Shown one piece after another: positions 34,905 to 46,051 of a stretch of 64,000 nt of DNA. Every line of letters starts with the position of its first letter. Within the stretch, counting starts at the first letter, position 1. Location: positions 38,523,753-38,587,752 of the forward strand of contig CM018683.1 of assembly GCA_009363875.1 (NCBI GenBank). The letters are read 5' to 3'. The DNA is from Mikania micrantha. Its lineage: Eukaryota; Streptophyta; Magnoliopsida; Asterales; Asteraceae. The notes under the pieces are model-generated. The model was not told the origin of the DNA. It did no database searches and was given only the letters and a program-made list of their open reading frames with translations. Both the position numbers and the translations under genes were made by a program.

Positions 34905-35710
34905 AAAGGTTCGTTTGGTTGGGTTCGTTGACAAGGTTCGTTGATTAAGTGTTGATAAGGTTCGTGATAGTAGTTCACAGAGGGTTCGTTGAGAGGGTTC
35001 GCTGAGATAGTTCGCTGGAAGGGTTCGTGAGGTATAAATGCAGGGTTCGTTAGAATAGTTCGTCACTTTCATCTGATTCTGAAAACGACGAACCCTCCAG
35101 AAATTTTTTTAGATTTTTGATCTTGGACTTCCCAGACTTTTTCATTGTGATTATTAGAATCAGAATCGTATCGTGAACAATTTTAGGTATAAATCTTGGA
35201 ATTTGACCGAGTAATTTGAGAGATCTGAGTGATTTTAGAAGTTTTTAAATCGAATCTGTAAATTGACTTGAAATTGATTAAAATCTGAAAATTGAAGAAA
35301 TTGCTTTCATTAAATATGTTCATCGATTAGTTTCGAACCTAGGTGTGTAAATTTTTTCAACAGATTTGAGATTTTTGTGTGGTTGATAAAATCTTGGTGT
35401 TGACAGGTTTGTTGAACGAACCTTAGGTTCGCCGAACTATTAGGGTTCGTTGAATTCATGAAGGTTTGTGACGAACCTTTGAAGTTTATTCAGGGTTCGT
35501 TCATTGAATGGTTCGTCAGATCATTTAGGGTTCGTTCATTGAATGGTTCGTCAATTCATATAGGGTTCGTTTAGTGAATGGTTCGTCAGATCATTTAGGG
35601 TTCGTCTAGTGAATGGTTCGTCAGATCATTTAGGGTTCGTCTAGTGAATGGTTCGTCAGATCATGTAGGGTTCGTCTAGTTTATAGGGTTCGTTGGTCAG
35701 TCTAGGTTCG
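34905..35710 (+). repeat. GGTTCG motif array between E1 pol and ORF3
   Basis: About 24 GGTTCG hexamers, in two blocks (34909-35060 and 35400-35710) around a 300-base AT-rich gap. The second block contains a regular tandem repeat. Confidence 0.85.
35491..35685 (+). repeat. 35-bp tandem repeat, about 5.5 copies
   Basis: Units start at 35491, 35526, 35561, 35596, 35631 and 35666 (last partial). Each holds two GGTTCG motifs (TAGGGTTCGT and ATGGTTCGTC). Units 3 to 5 are nearly identical, which points to recent local expansion within the motif array. Confidence 0.88.
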
Positions 35711-35730
35711 CTGCTTTTATTACTTAGAAA

Positions 35731-35770
35731 TTTTTTTTTTTTTTCTAATTGTTGTTTCTTTTATTTGTAG
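35731..35770 (+). promoter_or_regulatory. Probable 3' splice site just before E1 ORF3
   Basis: T14, then a CTAAT branch-point match, then a T-rich tract ending TTTGTAG two bases before the ORF3 ATG. This closely fits the plant acceptor consensus. F has the equivalent (CTAAC branch site, ATGTTCAG) one base before its ATG. Expression of ORF3 from a spliced subgenomic RNA is inferred. Confidence 0.6.
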
Positions 35771-35772
35771 AT

Positions 35773-36912
35773 ATGGCGAACTTAGTATTTGGCGATAAAC
35801 ACAACATTTGTGCATATCTGGATCCTACTACAAAGAATGGTAAAGAGTTCAGACCAATGATTGAATTTCTTAGAATATCAAGGGTATATCATGCTATTTC
35901 AAGTTCAGTTCAGATTTATCGATCACACATTCAAAGCTTCTGGGGTTCTGCGAGAGTGATCACTGTGGATGATGTATATACTATTGATGCGAATGTGCTT
36001 GGACAAGCAATTCGTATAACTGAAGCTGATATCAGGAGAGTATTACACTTTGGAGGTGAACCAGAAGGTATGACTCTCATTCCTGAGAGTTGTATCAAAG
36101 GATGCTTTCTTCGTATTCGTTACTTTGGAGATTACAACACCATTTCTGTGAAGAAGGGCAAGTTACCTCTGCAATACAAGTTCTTAGCTCATGTTTTACT
36201 ACATTGTCTGAGTATGAGGAAGGGAACTTTTGATGAGCTGAGAGACTTTATGAGATCTGCTATGGTTGCTTTGATATTGAACAAATCGTTCAATTTTTCT
36301 GGGATGATATTTAGATACATGTGTGACAATATTACGAAGGTTAAGGATAGATTCTATATGTATCCTAGATTCGTACAGATGTTGATTGATGAGAGGATGC
36401 TTGAAGGACAATTGCCTAGAGAAGCTGGTGATTTATTGAAGCTTAAACATATGAATGATTCTAGCTTGGGACAAGTTAGAGTTTATCAGAGAACTGGAGA
36501 TGCTGTGTTAGAGAAGAATTTGATAGCACATTGTGCCAGAGCAAACTATGTTGCTCCTGAAGGTGATGCATGGAGGCATGCAGAGTCTGATTCTGATACT
36601 GAAGATGTGATTAGAGATGATACTGAAGTTCCACCTCCACCTCCACCAAGACAATCAAAGAAATCTTCTGGACAGTCTTCTAGATCTACTCCTCAAGTTC
36701 AATCGTCACAAGAACCGAGTTCTCAAGAACCTTTAGAGGTTGATGATTCTGAGAAGCAAACTGAGAATGTTGCAGTTGGTGATGCTGAAAGTGAATCTTC
36801 TGATACAGAATCAGAATATGAGTTGGTTCAAGAAGGAAATCAGATGGTCAAAAGAATGAAAAGGAAATTCGTTGAAAAGGCTGCTGAAGAAATAACTGAA
36901 GTCAAAGACTGA
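35773..36912 (+). CDS. E1 ORF3, conserved protein in the env-like position
   Basis: 379 residues from the ATG right after the splice acceptor; an upstream in-frame TTG is not needed. Function unknown. The N-terminal two thirds are globular and match the F protein in several blocks (HNICAYLD, FLRISRVYHAIS, IKGCFLRIRY, LAHVLLHCLS, ILNKSFNFSGMIF, KLKHMNDSSLGQV). From about residue 265 the tail is acidic and Ser-rich with a PPPPPP run, ending in a Lys/Arg cluster. I see no signal peptide or convincing membrane helix, so calling it an envelope protein would rest on position alone. It ends about 30 bases before the purine tract. Confidence 0.8.
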   Translation: MANLVFGDKHNICAYLDPTTKNGKEFRPMIEFLRISRVYHAISSSVQIYRSHIQSFWGSARVITVDDVYTIDANVLGQAIRITEADIRRVLHFGGEPEGMTLIPESCIKGCFLRIRYFGDYNTISVKKGKLPLQYKFLAHVLLHCLSMRKGTFDELRDFMRSAMVALILNKSFNFSGMIFRYMCDNITKVKDRFYMYPRFVQMLIDERMLEGQLPREAGDLLKLKHMNDSSLGQVRVYQRTGDAVLEKNLIAHCARANYVAPEGDAWRHAESDSDTEDVIRDDTEVPPPPPPRQSKKSSGQSSRSTPQVQSSQEPSSQEPLEVDDSEKQTENVAVGDAESESSDTESEYELVQEGNQMVKRMKRKFVEKAAEEITEVKD

Positions 36913-36933
36913 AGATTTTGATAGCAAACATTT

Positions 36934-36943
36934 AGGGGGAGTT
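36934..36943 (+). promoter_or_regulatory. E1 3' polypurine tract
   Basis: AGGGGGAGTT directly before the TGTTAGTG start of the 3' LTR. Confidence 0.9.
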
Positions 36944-37436
36944 TGTTAGTGCATGTTTTGTAATTGTTTGCTATTCAAAAGTTGGTTTTATTTATTTTTG
37001 TAGAAGGTTCGTTGCTATTGTTTAGGTTTGTTTGGCCCACGAACCTTAACATTTAGCCGAACTATAGAAGGTGTAGGGTTCGGCGAACCTATGGTTCGTG
37101 AGTAAGGTTTGTCTAACGAACCCTAAGGGTTCGTTCACCGAACCTTAGGGTTCGGCAAGCGAACCTTATTAGTTGAAGGTTCGCTGGATCTGTAACTATA
37201 AATAGGTGTTTTATTTGTAGTTTCAGTAGAACTTTGATCAGAGTTGTGAGGAAATTCTCTGTGTGAGAATATTTTGTTCTTGTAATCATTTGTTGATATA
37301 TACAAGAGTGTTTATGGAATTGCATGTGTTATTTGTTCTTTTACATATTAGCTATGGATTCCGCACATAGTTAGTAGTTCATAGAGCTTCGTATTCGATC
37401 CTAATTTGGTTTTAGATCAAGATCACCAAACCAACA
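36944..37436 (+). repeat. E1 3' LTR (493 bp)
   Basis: Same length as the 5' LTR, with two substitutions noted. Ends CCAACA, followed by the AATTC duplication. Confidence 0.95.
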
Positions 37437-37441
37437 AATTC
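37437..37441. repeat. E1 target-site duplication, right copy
   Basis: AATTC, identical to 26118-26122; the E1 insertion site lies inside element G. Confidence 0.93.
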
Positions 37442-38260
37442 AACCAAATTCAGTCACACTGAAAATTTATGTCGAACTGTGATTATAATAATTATAGTAT
37501 AACTACATTGATATAGTTCATACATGTTCTCAGTACACAGAAATCACACAAATGTTCGTAGTTATACTCAGTTATGTTATTTCAAAAACATGTTAAAATA
37601 TTACACAGCTCACATCATTGTAATATAGATATGTTATTATCCATGTATTTCATATATTAACATACAGGACACTAATAAGTTCTCACAGAAAAATGTTCGC
37701 AGACAGTTCTTTGACATATTGCCATATAGACAATAGATATGTTCTCACACAAAATGTTCTCATAGTTCTGTGATACATTGCCATACAAACAATAGATATG
37801 TTCTCACACAAAATGTTCTCATAGTTCTCTTTATAGTTCACACAAGTTTGACATTGATATTTAGTTCATACATCACATACATAACACATTACACAGTTAG
37901 ATACACAAAAACAACCATTTTATTACTATAATATAAGTTTTATACAATCATAACGTTTGTTACATAAACTGTCAGAAACCATGACACTACCACTAGATAC
38001 CGGGTATCTATTTTACATCCAAAAACATCCCCCAAACATCCAACTCTCAACCTATTCGTTTGTTACTGATGGTATATACAATGATGATCCCAAAACATGC
38101 ACACCCATATCATACTTTACCGTAGAAAATACGGTAAACATGCCATCACGATGGCTATAGTTGCCAGTACTATAGCCAATGCTACCATCATTGCCTCCAT
38201 GCTCAACATCCTAACACCCCCTATCACTCTCACAGCTCCCGCCCTCACAACCTCAACATA

Positions 38261-38879
38261 CTACCAAAATACAACCATCATCACATGCATCACTGTCCGC
38301 CTCATCCTCTCCTCAAGAATAACTCGCCAGGCTCGTATTCCTGCATCCAATGCACTCACCTGATCCAACAACATCAAGTGAGAAGTGAGTATCTCCAACA
38401 CCGTGGTACAAGTGTGCTCCATAGTAACACGAGACTCCTGTAACTTTAGGCGAGTCTCCTGAAGATTTATAGTCACCTGATAAAGCTGCCCCCTAAGCTC
38501 CGCCTGCTGTGAAGACTCTCCTACCTCATGTATGATACTTGGATCGTCTCTAGGCGCCAACTGGCATCTAGGAGGAAGACCTGTCATCTTGCGGGCCAGG
38601 CTCCACATATGTCTGAGTCCATCCCAAACTGGGACCGTCTGGGGACGTGGACTCTCTCTCTCTCCTGCCTGCAGATGTATCCTCATCCGATACATGAGGA
38701 TGTCTAGGTGGAGTGTGTGGTACCTGTGGTGGTGTAGCCGGCACCTGTGGTACTGCGTGAGATGTGGCTGATGATGCCTCAGAAGGGTCTGAATCTGATC
38801 CTGAACTAGAACTGGGTGTATCGTCCAGGATAGCGTATGGAAATCGGTAGTATATATATCTCTCTCCGCGATTGGCCAT
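38261..38879 (-). pseudogene. Element G extra ORF upstream of gag
   Basis: Unrecognised. From an ATG at 38879 the first frame gives MANRGERYIYYRFPYAILDD, then a Ser/Asp/Pro-rich stretch (repeated PxVPxTPP-like units) to about 38568. The sense then continues in another frame (ESSQQAELRGQLYQVTINLQ, LKLQESRVTM, ILEERMRR), Leu/Glu/Gln-rich and coiled-coil-like, to 38261. The change of frame near 38575 suggests one indel in a formerly single ORF of about 205 residues. It lies between the primer site and gag, a place where most gypsy elements have none. Low-complexity first half and coiled-coil second half suggest a structural or adaptor role, but this is a guess. Confidence 0.5.
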
Positions 38880-39053
38880 TGCTGTATACACAAAAGTTCA
38901 AATCAGTACCATGATAAAAATATTGAATAATAATATTCAACATAAACATGATATCTCTTCCTATCTCAATGCAACTACTCGTCCTTATAGTTATTAATGT
39001 TTTGCTTGAATTAAATCAAACTAGAAGGCACATGTGTTGCGAATTTCAGTTCT

Positions 39054-39063
39054 CCTTATACCA
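39054..39063 (-). promoter_or_regulatory. Decayed element G primer-binding site
   Basis: On the minus strand TGGTATAAGG lies three bases after the 5' LTR end; only the first six bases match the usual TGGTATCAGAGC. Confidence 0.4.
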
Positions 39064-39066
39064 CCC

Positions 39067-41211
39067 TGTCACACCCCCACCTCTCGTCACCTGAGATGAT
39101 GTCATTCGTTGTTCTGAAAAGGTTGCGGAAGCATAGAGGTGATATCTCTGAGATGAGGGGTGACTTACTAGATCCGATATCATAGCACACATATTAACTT
39201 AATGTAAATATATTACAAGGATCGTCTTTACAATCAACAGTACAGTTTACAAAATAAGTTTATTACATGACTGACTTATTCAATTACAATGATATATAAA
39301 GTGCATCCTCACCCGGCAGTCACTGTCTCCCTACAAAAAGTTTAAGTTTAAAACATCAGCACAAAGCTGGTGAGCTCGTAAAGTTCATGTTCAACAATAT
39401 GATATGCAATATAAGTTCTCACAATGTTCAGTTCAAGATAACCATGGGAGCTGTATCTAGTTCCTTTCAGACGTTATGTTCTTGTTCTATAAGATACTTC
39501 CCGTCGGTAACATCTTAATGCCTCATTGTCTTAATGTCTATCACAACACTAAGAAGTTCTAAAAACAGGTAACAAACATTCACAGCAAGGGGAGTTGCAG
39601 CTCCTAGCAAATGGGTTGTCAGCCGATAGTACTATCATTGTTCCCCGTTCGGGCCCACATGGGTTCACTAGATACAGTTCAAAAATGAGGACTTTTGATA
39701 TTGTGATAGAGTTCTGTTCTCCAGGCAAAATCCCATAAAATCCACAAGTTCTCAATAAATCATATGAAATCACGCAGATAACAGTGATACATATCATATG
39801 TTTAATAAAAGTTCCACAGTGCAACCCCGACGTTTGTAAAAGATTAAAAAGAAAAAGGGTTGTACAAAACTCACCTGATAATTTACATGTAGCTGAATGT
39901 CACACGACTGCTAGTAATAGAGTGATTCTGCATTTGTTTATGTTTAATGAGTTATTTATGTTTTAACTTATAGATTAGATCTTTCTGAATGTCCCATGTC
40001 AAAGACATTGTCTTAACAATCATCAAACTGAGGTTAAGTATTTAATTAGTTATTTTAATGTTATATCATACAATGTATGATAATGTAGGAACCTACACTG
40101 AATTAGGTTCCTACTACAAGGTTGATGACACCCTTGATTAATCAGAATAATATCGGATTAGCCAAATAGTTAATGTTAAAACAGTTTCTAGACAGATTAA
40201 TGACTTAGAATTGATCAATCCTTGTAATTGATTACCCACATATCATGAAATATCACAATGTAGCATTAGAATAGGTTTAATAACCATGTTTAACATACTA
40301 ATCTGACTATTATCATAAACATCAGATAATCGTTCCAATAAGTATGTTAATGATTGTGATTAGTTTGAAACACTTGGATTTAACCTTGTATTTCAAAGAT
40401 TAATCAAACTAATCACCTACATTGTCATAATCAAATGGCTTAAACCATTATAATCATAGTTATGATTTCATGCAAACCGGGCATTACAACGGATCAAAAC
40501 AAGGATTTACCTGTTAAAACATCGTGTTCTTCCTTTATAATCAATCCTAGCCATCATCTAGGCAATAATCAGCAGCCCTAACTATATCATTACGTTCAAA
40601 ATCAAGATCTAATCCATCATTATCAAGGTAGAAGGTTAAAACGAACCATTACCTGATCTGACGGGTTTCTGAGCGTAAAACGACTAGCTAGATTTGTAGA
40701 TACAATCCCTGGGATGATTTGAACGTTTAGAAGCCTTAAAGATGAAGTTTAGATGGTGAATTTGAGAGTTTGGTCGTCTGTAGTTGAAGAAAAGTCGAGA
40801 TAAGAAGGAAAATTAAGTTTCTAGATGCAATCTGATGTTTTAAACTCTTCTGCCGACTTAAAAAATCCCCAGGCGTACCACCCCACGTGAAACCTTGAGC
40901 TGAGGCGTAGCGCGCGGGAGGGGGGGGGTTTCCAGATTTTTTTGCTACCCGGGCATACCGTCTGGGATGGAAATCTCATGCTAGGCGTACCGCCTAGCTT
41001 TGTTTTTCTCAAGTTTTTGGATTTTTCTTCATTTCGCGATTCCGGACAATCTGTAACTCTGTTTCATGCACGGTTGTCGCCCACGTTCACCATTTCTCGC
41101 ATACTATCAACCTGTAGTAATTACAATCCTCAAATCGACGTGGATTTCTAGAACGACGACATGTGCTCATGTCAACGATGACATAATTCTCAACTGCGCG
41201 CAATTGTCACA
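39067..41211 (-). repeat. Element G 5' LTR (2145 bp)
   Basis: Full-length counterpart of 21024-23179; it ends at CTTCC, the probable right target duplication. Contains the same GC-rich unit patch at 40870-41000. Confidence 0.88.
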
Positions 41212-41877
41212 CTTCCTATGTAGATCCAAGACACCGCCTTTGGTAGCAAGCCTACGACTCTTGAAGATGCTACTCGTTTGTCAGCAACCTTAACCAACAA
41301 TCATGTTTAGGCTCTTACTCTAACTAGAAAAGGGGCCAAAGAAACTTGAGATAAAGGCCAACACTGATGAGCTTTCTAAGGAGGCCAATATCAACCTACC
41401 AACCCAGCATGCCAAAACTCGCAAACAAAAGGCTAGGAACTTCGCTATGACAACCCCTGCTATTCTTGCTATCCCTATGAACCAACAAGCACCACAAAAC
41501 ACAAACAAGAAACCCTATGTGGTAGTCCAACCTCTTTGCAACACTTGTAGGTTGCATCACCCTCACAATCAACCTTGTCATGTTTGACCCATTTGTGGGG
41601 AGTATGTCCATTTAGCTCAAACATGTTGAATTGGACCTCCAACGCAACAAGGTCATCAAGCTCAAAATGCTCGTCCAATGAACCACAACTAGCAGAACAT
41701 GTCATTCCCTCCATAGCAAATAGGAGGGCCTGCTTTGAATGTAGTGACCCTAATCACTTTGAAAATCAATGCCCAAGGATTTCGGGCAATAATCAAAGGG
41801 TAGCAAGTGCTCGAACTCTTCAGCTGATTGCTCTAGATGCTAAACCTGGTCAGGACGTGATGAATGGTACGTTTTGA
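41212..41877 (+). pseudogene. Element H gag, 3' half
   Basis: Resumes the gag interrupted at 21023: TTLEDATRLSATLTNNHV, TLTRKGAKET, and after several stops and frame changes a 100-codon frame with a CCHC zinc knuckle (CFECSDPNHFENQC) and the end QLIALDAKPGQDVMNGTF. At this point gypsy protease would start, but the following sequence is stopped at once. Decayed and not functional. Confidence 0.8.
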
Positions 41878-43859
41878 TATATGATTGTTGCTTTTGTGTT
41901 AAATGGCTTTAAGTGTTGATAAAATTTTTGTAGCTTATAAATTTGAGCTTTTACTTGGTAAAATGCAAACTAGATTAGATAGAGCATTTGACGTAGAAAC
42001 TCTATCAACAGTAACTACATGTTACTTGATTATATTGTGAACTTTAGGGATCACATATCATTATTGGATCTTGTGTCCACTCAGTTGTGTGCCTTAATCA
42101 AGCAAGTAGGGTAAACATAGAAGGCAAATTTCCGTTACTGGTGTACACGGAACAAGAATTTGCAGTGCATGTAAATCCTACGAATATAAGACAAAGGCAA
42201 CAATTGTTGAAAACTTTGGATGATTAACTTAAAATTAATTAAATTTTGACTGAAAAGTTTGAACTATATACCCATATGGCCAACTACATGTAAACATCAA
42301 ACAAAGTAAAACATTTTTATGTTGTGATGTATTGGTAGGTGATCGGTATGCTTTGAAAGTATTAGTGGTGTGGTGGGTTGGCTGCGGTATACCCTAAATA
42401 TAAGCACCAACAGTATACTAGGAGTAGAATAGAAACCTTGACCAATGTTAAAATTCATAGATTCGAGTGTTATCATCAAGCAAGCTAATATTAGTCAAAA
42501 CTATATGGGTGAAAAGTATGAACTATACCTATATAGTCCACTATGTGTAAACATCAAACAAAGTGAAATATTTTATGTTATGTAGTATTGGTAGGTGATA
42601 GGTATGATTTCAAGGTATTGGTGGTGTGGTGGGTTGGCTGTGGTATACCCTATATATAACACCAACAGTACTGTGGGAGTAGAACCTAAAGCTTGATCAA
42701 TGTTAGGATTGTAGATTTTAGTGTTATCATCAAGAGAACAAATTTTAGTTAGAGCTATAAGTAGAATCAATTGATTCTTGCAATACTAAGACTGCAAGGG
42801 TCAGAGTAGTTCTTATATCGAGACAATTAAACTATCGTTAACCTAAATCGATTGAAATAAAAACTCAAAAGACAAATACATTATCTTCAGATGGAAACTT
42901 TCAAATTACAAACTCCACATCGAACATCAACATATTAGTTTAACATTTCAAATGATTTGATCTCATACATACGATACAACAATCTAACGATAAAACTAAC
43001 AACGTCATAATACGTTATCTTCGATTGTATAATTTGACGTTACTAACTATTTTTATTGGTTCATGAATGGGAAATGAACTACGCATGGACGGAACGCCGA
43101 CATATGGTCTTGTTGCGAGATCATATGGGTGGTGCAGGATTGGCTGTGCGACTTGAACATTGTGCACGAACAAAAAAAAGAAATATTGTTATCTTTGTTT
43201 ATTTCAAAGAATACAAACTGTTTACTTATTAAATGTTTTTAACTGCTCGAGCTCACCATCTTTATGCTGACCCAAACTATTTTAAGCATGTATTTCAGGA
43301 CGTTAAACTAAGAAGGAGAGGTAGACGGGAAGTTTTTGGCGCCTAAGACTCTGGAGTCTATTTTAGAGACTTGCTTTATTATTTCCGTTGCCTAGGAACT
43401 AGATTTAAACTTCATATGTTTTGTTATAATTATAGACAATATGATATTGGGTTGTTCATGCCCACTTTTGGTTTTAATAAAATTATTAAAAATATTTTGT
43501 ACTAGTTGATGATGAAGTTATCTTAGTCTTACTTATTTAAGTGGTTTACCAATCTTTCGTCATGCCCCTACCGGCGGTCTACTAAAACTTTTTATGTGTG
43601 TTAATGTTTGAGAGTTGTTACTTCGCATATTATTGTCCCTTCTTTAGAGCACACCATTAATACTAGTTCGGGTCATTAGTATTATGGGTAGTGCTATCTC
43701 AGAAACCCTCACACATAGTGGTCTCCCCACTGAGATTGGCAAATCGTTAAGGCATAATTAATAACTATTTTTACTAGTTCATGAATGGGAAATGAACTAC
43801 GCAGGGACGGAACGCCGACATATGCTCTTGTTGTGAGATCATATGTGTGTGACGACTAG
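41878..43859. other. Unassigned repeat-derived DNA
   Basis: No coding or complete LTR recognised. It may begin with decayed element H pol (to about 42240). It includes the 250-bp duplication at 42257, two copies of the TATATATAA module, and an 80-base block (GAACTACGCAGGGACGGAAC type) at 43048-43130 repeated at 43769-43851. The part from about 43230 resembles the 3' ends of gypsy LTRs (GCTCACCA..., TTTTAAGCATGTATTTCAGG). Confidence 0.5.
42257..42755 (+). repeat. Imperfect tandem duplication, about 250-bp unit
   Basis: 42257-42505 and 42506-42755 share AAACATCAAACAAAGT, TATTGGTAGGTGAT, GTGGTGTGGTGGGTTGGCTG, TATACCCTA(A/T)ATATAA and GTGTTATCATCAAG in the same order. Diverged, so an old duplication. 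Confidence 0.7.
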
Positions 43860-44798
43860 TGTATAAGTGGGAGAAAGAAAGGGTTATCCCTTTTTATATT
43901 TAGGGTTGGCTAGGGTTTAATACGCGTATCGCTTTTGTCTCGCGGTCCTATTTCGTTTTTGTTTAACATTCTTGACCCAAAATTTATTATATAAAAAAAA
44001 TAACCTAAAATATTATTAAAACGTTTTATTTTGTTCGTTATAATTAATTTGTTTAATTAATTAGATTGAAATATGTTAATATCGCGTACACGACATTTTT
44101 GATTGGTTTCAATGTTTTCACGCCTCGAATAAGATTCTTATAATATTGCTAATATTTTTAAATAGGTATTTATCAATGTTATTATATCAGCTTGTGAATC
44201 AGAACGTTTAATTAGTTAATTCGTGTGTTCACACCTTAAGTTACGTTTTATAACCTTAAATTAATGCCTTGACTTAATGTATGAGGTTAATTTATCTTTT
44301 TAATTTATTGGTAATAATATTATCATGACCTTATTGTAGCTAGATGTACTTTTCTTTATCATGACCTTATTAAGATACTTTTGTTTATCACTCACAGTTC
44401 AGATGATAATGTGATCGAACATTCGTTTAACTTAGTTTACTGTTTATATAAGTATACATTACCTATGCTTGTTCGGATAAATCCTCTAGTTAATAATAAG
44501 GGATATATTTTATATTTAACTCGTTTAAATTTGGTTCTCTCATCTGTTCTTACGATTATTGATAGAATCATAATAATTCATCTATCAAACGATATTATTA
44601 TAGTGTAATTTGGTTTAGTTTTAAAGCTTGTCAAACTTGGTTTATTTACTTGATTCTAATTCAAGATTAATATTTAAGCTTTGTTTTATACGTATAATTC
44701 TTAATGGGCCTGTCTGGGCCTTAGTATGATATTGGGCTTTCCTGGGCTTTATCATCTAGTTACGATTTAAATCATTTAAGTTTGCTGGGATTTCTTAC
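43860..44798 (-). repeat. A-type LTR, 5' part, inverted (element A2)
   Basis: Reverse complement aligns with the first 800 bases of the element A LTR: the GTAAGAAATCCC start, the series of GGCCCA blocks, and the GATACGCGT...AAACCCTAG and TATAAAAAGGG promoter. It is cut at the left near the TATA/start region and at the right by the E2 LTR, about 10 bases short of the LTR start. Confidence 0.78.
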
Positions 44799-45284
44799 TG
44801 TTAGTACATATTTGTAATAGGTTGCTATTCAAACATGTAAATTATAGAAAGTTTTGTAGAGTATAGTTTCGTAAAAGGTTTGGCTTAGGTTCGTCTGGCC
44901 CACGAACCTAGGCAGGTTCGGCGAACCTATCACATTGATAGGTTTGGCAACCTAGGTTCGCCCAGCGAACCTCAAGGTTCGGCTGGCGAAACTAAGGCTA
45001 GGGAATAGGTTCGGCTGACAGGTCTGTATATATAGAAGGTTTGTCTGATTTTCTCATAACTCTTGGAAAACTTGGGTGAACTTTAGAAACCTGTGTGTGT
45101 TTTCTCTGTGTGAGAAATTCTCTGTGTGAGAGCTGTAATCAATTGATATTGATTAATGAGATGAAGATGTTTATAGAAATGCTTGTTCTTCTTTGATCCT
45201 TATAGATTAAACATAGATTCCGCATGTGTTTAATTGTTCATAGAGCTTCTTGCTACGATCCAGATCGAATTCACCAAAACAACA
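44799..45284 (+). repeat. E2 5' LTR (486 bp)
   Basis: TGTTAGTACATA...CCAAAACAACA. It shares the E1 LTR plan: palindromic GGTTCG/CGAACC units in U3 (44885-45020), TATATATAG at 45027, repeated TCTCTGTGTGAGA in the leader. The sequence identity to E1 is much lower than between the two E1 LTRs. Confidence 0.9.
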
Positions 45285-45285
45285 G

Positions 45286-45297
45286 TGGTATCAGAGC
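45286..45297 (+). promoter_or_regulatory. E2 primer-binding site
   Basis: TGGTATCAGAGC one base after the LTR end. Confidence 0.92.
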
Positions 45298-45544
45298 TTT
45301 TGGTGAAGTTCTATACAAGTTTTGTCAAAGAAATTCAAGTATTTGAAGATTTGAAGATTAAAAAATCAAGTTATGGATCAAAATGCTTCTTTTCATTGTG
45401 ATTGATTGCTGTTTTGTGTGCAAATTCATCATCAATTGTTGTGGAATACTAAAATTCATGGATTTGTGGTGTTGATTTGAAGAATTAGAAGGATTTTCTT
45501 CAAATTTTGGAAGGTTTTCCCTCCAAAATTTCAAATTTTGCTAT

Positions 45545-46025
45545 GCAGGTTCGTGAGCCGAACCTGTGGATAGCTGGAACAATAGGTTCGCTGTTCAAGG
45601 GATTTTTATGAGGTTCGTTTGGGTTTTCTACAAGGTTTGTGGATTTTCAGCAAAGGTTTGTTGCTTTTCTGCAAGGTACGCTGGTATTCTGGAAGGTTCG
45701 TCTGAAGGTTTTCTGCAAGGTTCGTTGCTTTTCAGCAGAGGTTCGTTGCTTTTCAATAGAGGTTCGTCTGACTTGAGGTTCGTCTGTCTCAATGTTCGTG
45801 TCTTGAAGTTCGTGATCAAGGTTCGTGTGTTGAGGTTTGTGATCAAGGTTCGTTGTTTTAGGTTCGCAACTTGAGGTTCGTGGTTTGAGGTTCGCTACTT
45901 GAGGTTCGTGTGATTAGAGGTTCATGTCTTCAGGTTCGTGATTGAAGGTTCGTTCAATTCACAGATTATTGAAGGTTCGTCTGATTGATAGGTTCGTGAA
46001 GTGATTTTTTTTGAAAAGGTTCGCC
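45545..46025 (+). repeat. GGTTCG motif array in E2 leader
   Basis: About 19 GGTTCG hexamers in 480 bases, same position as in E1 but with different sequence between the units and several one-base variants (GGTTTG, AGTTCG). Confidence 0.83.
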
Positions 46026-46051
46026 GATAAAATCTTGAAATCTTGGCGGAG

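Larger units (their letters stand above)
26123..37436 (+). mobile_element. Element E1: young Sirevirus-like Ty1/copia retrotransposon
   Basis: A structurally complete element of 11.3 kb with 493-bp LTRs, primer site, gag, pol, an internal and a terminal polypurine tract, a third ORF, and an exact AATTC duplication on both sides. The LTRs differ at two positions that I can find (GGCTAGC against GGCAAGC, and GTTCTTTG against GTTATTTG), or about 0.4 percent. The gene order protease-integrase-RT-RNase H marks Ty1/copia. The long gag, the extra ORF before the 3' LTR and the internal purine tract point to the Sirevirus group. A 2-base difference from E2 breaks the pol frame near 31680. Confidence 0.93.
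21024..41211 (-). mobile_element. Element G: gypsy chromovirus, internally deleted, split by element E1
   Basis: LTRs of 2156 bp (21024-23179, 3' LTR) and 2145 bp (39067-41211, 5' LTR) flank a minus-strand interior of about 4.57 kb once E1 is removed. The flanks are CTTCT on the left and CTTCC on the right, probably a 5-bp target duplication with one mutation, and both flanks are element H gag. In one stretch of about 245 aligned LTR bases I count 11 differences, so this insertion is clearly older than E1 or A. The interior keeps an extra 5' ORF, gag, part of RNase H, integrase and chromodomain, and lacks protease and RT. Confidence 0.87.

Noticed and set aside
35491..35685. CRISPR-like array
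   Set aside because: Repeats are directly contiguous with no unique spacers, in plant retroelement DNA.
35773..36912. Calling E1 ORF3 an envelope protein
   Set aside because: Position fits Sirevirus env-like genes, but no signal peptide, fusion segment or membrane helix is visible.
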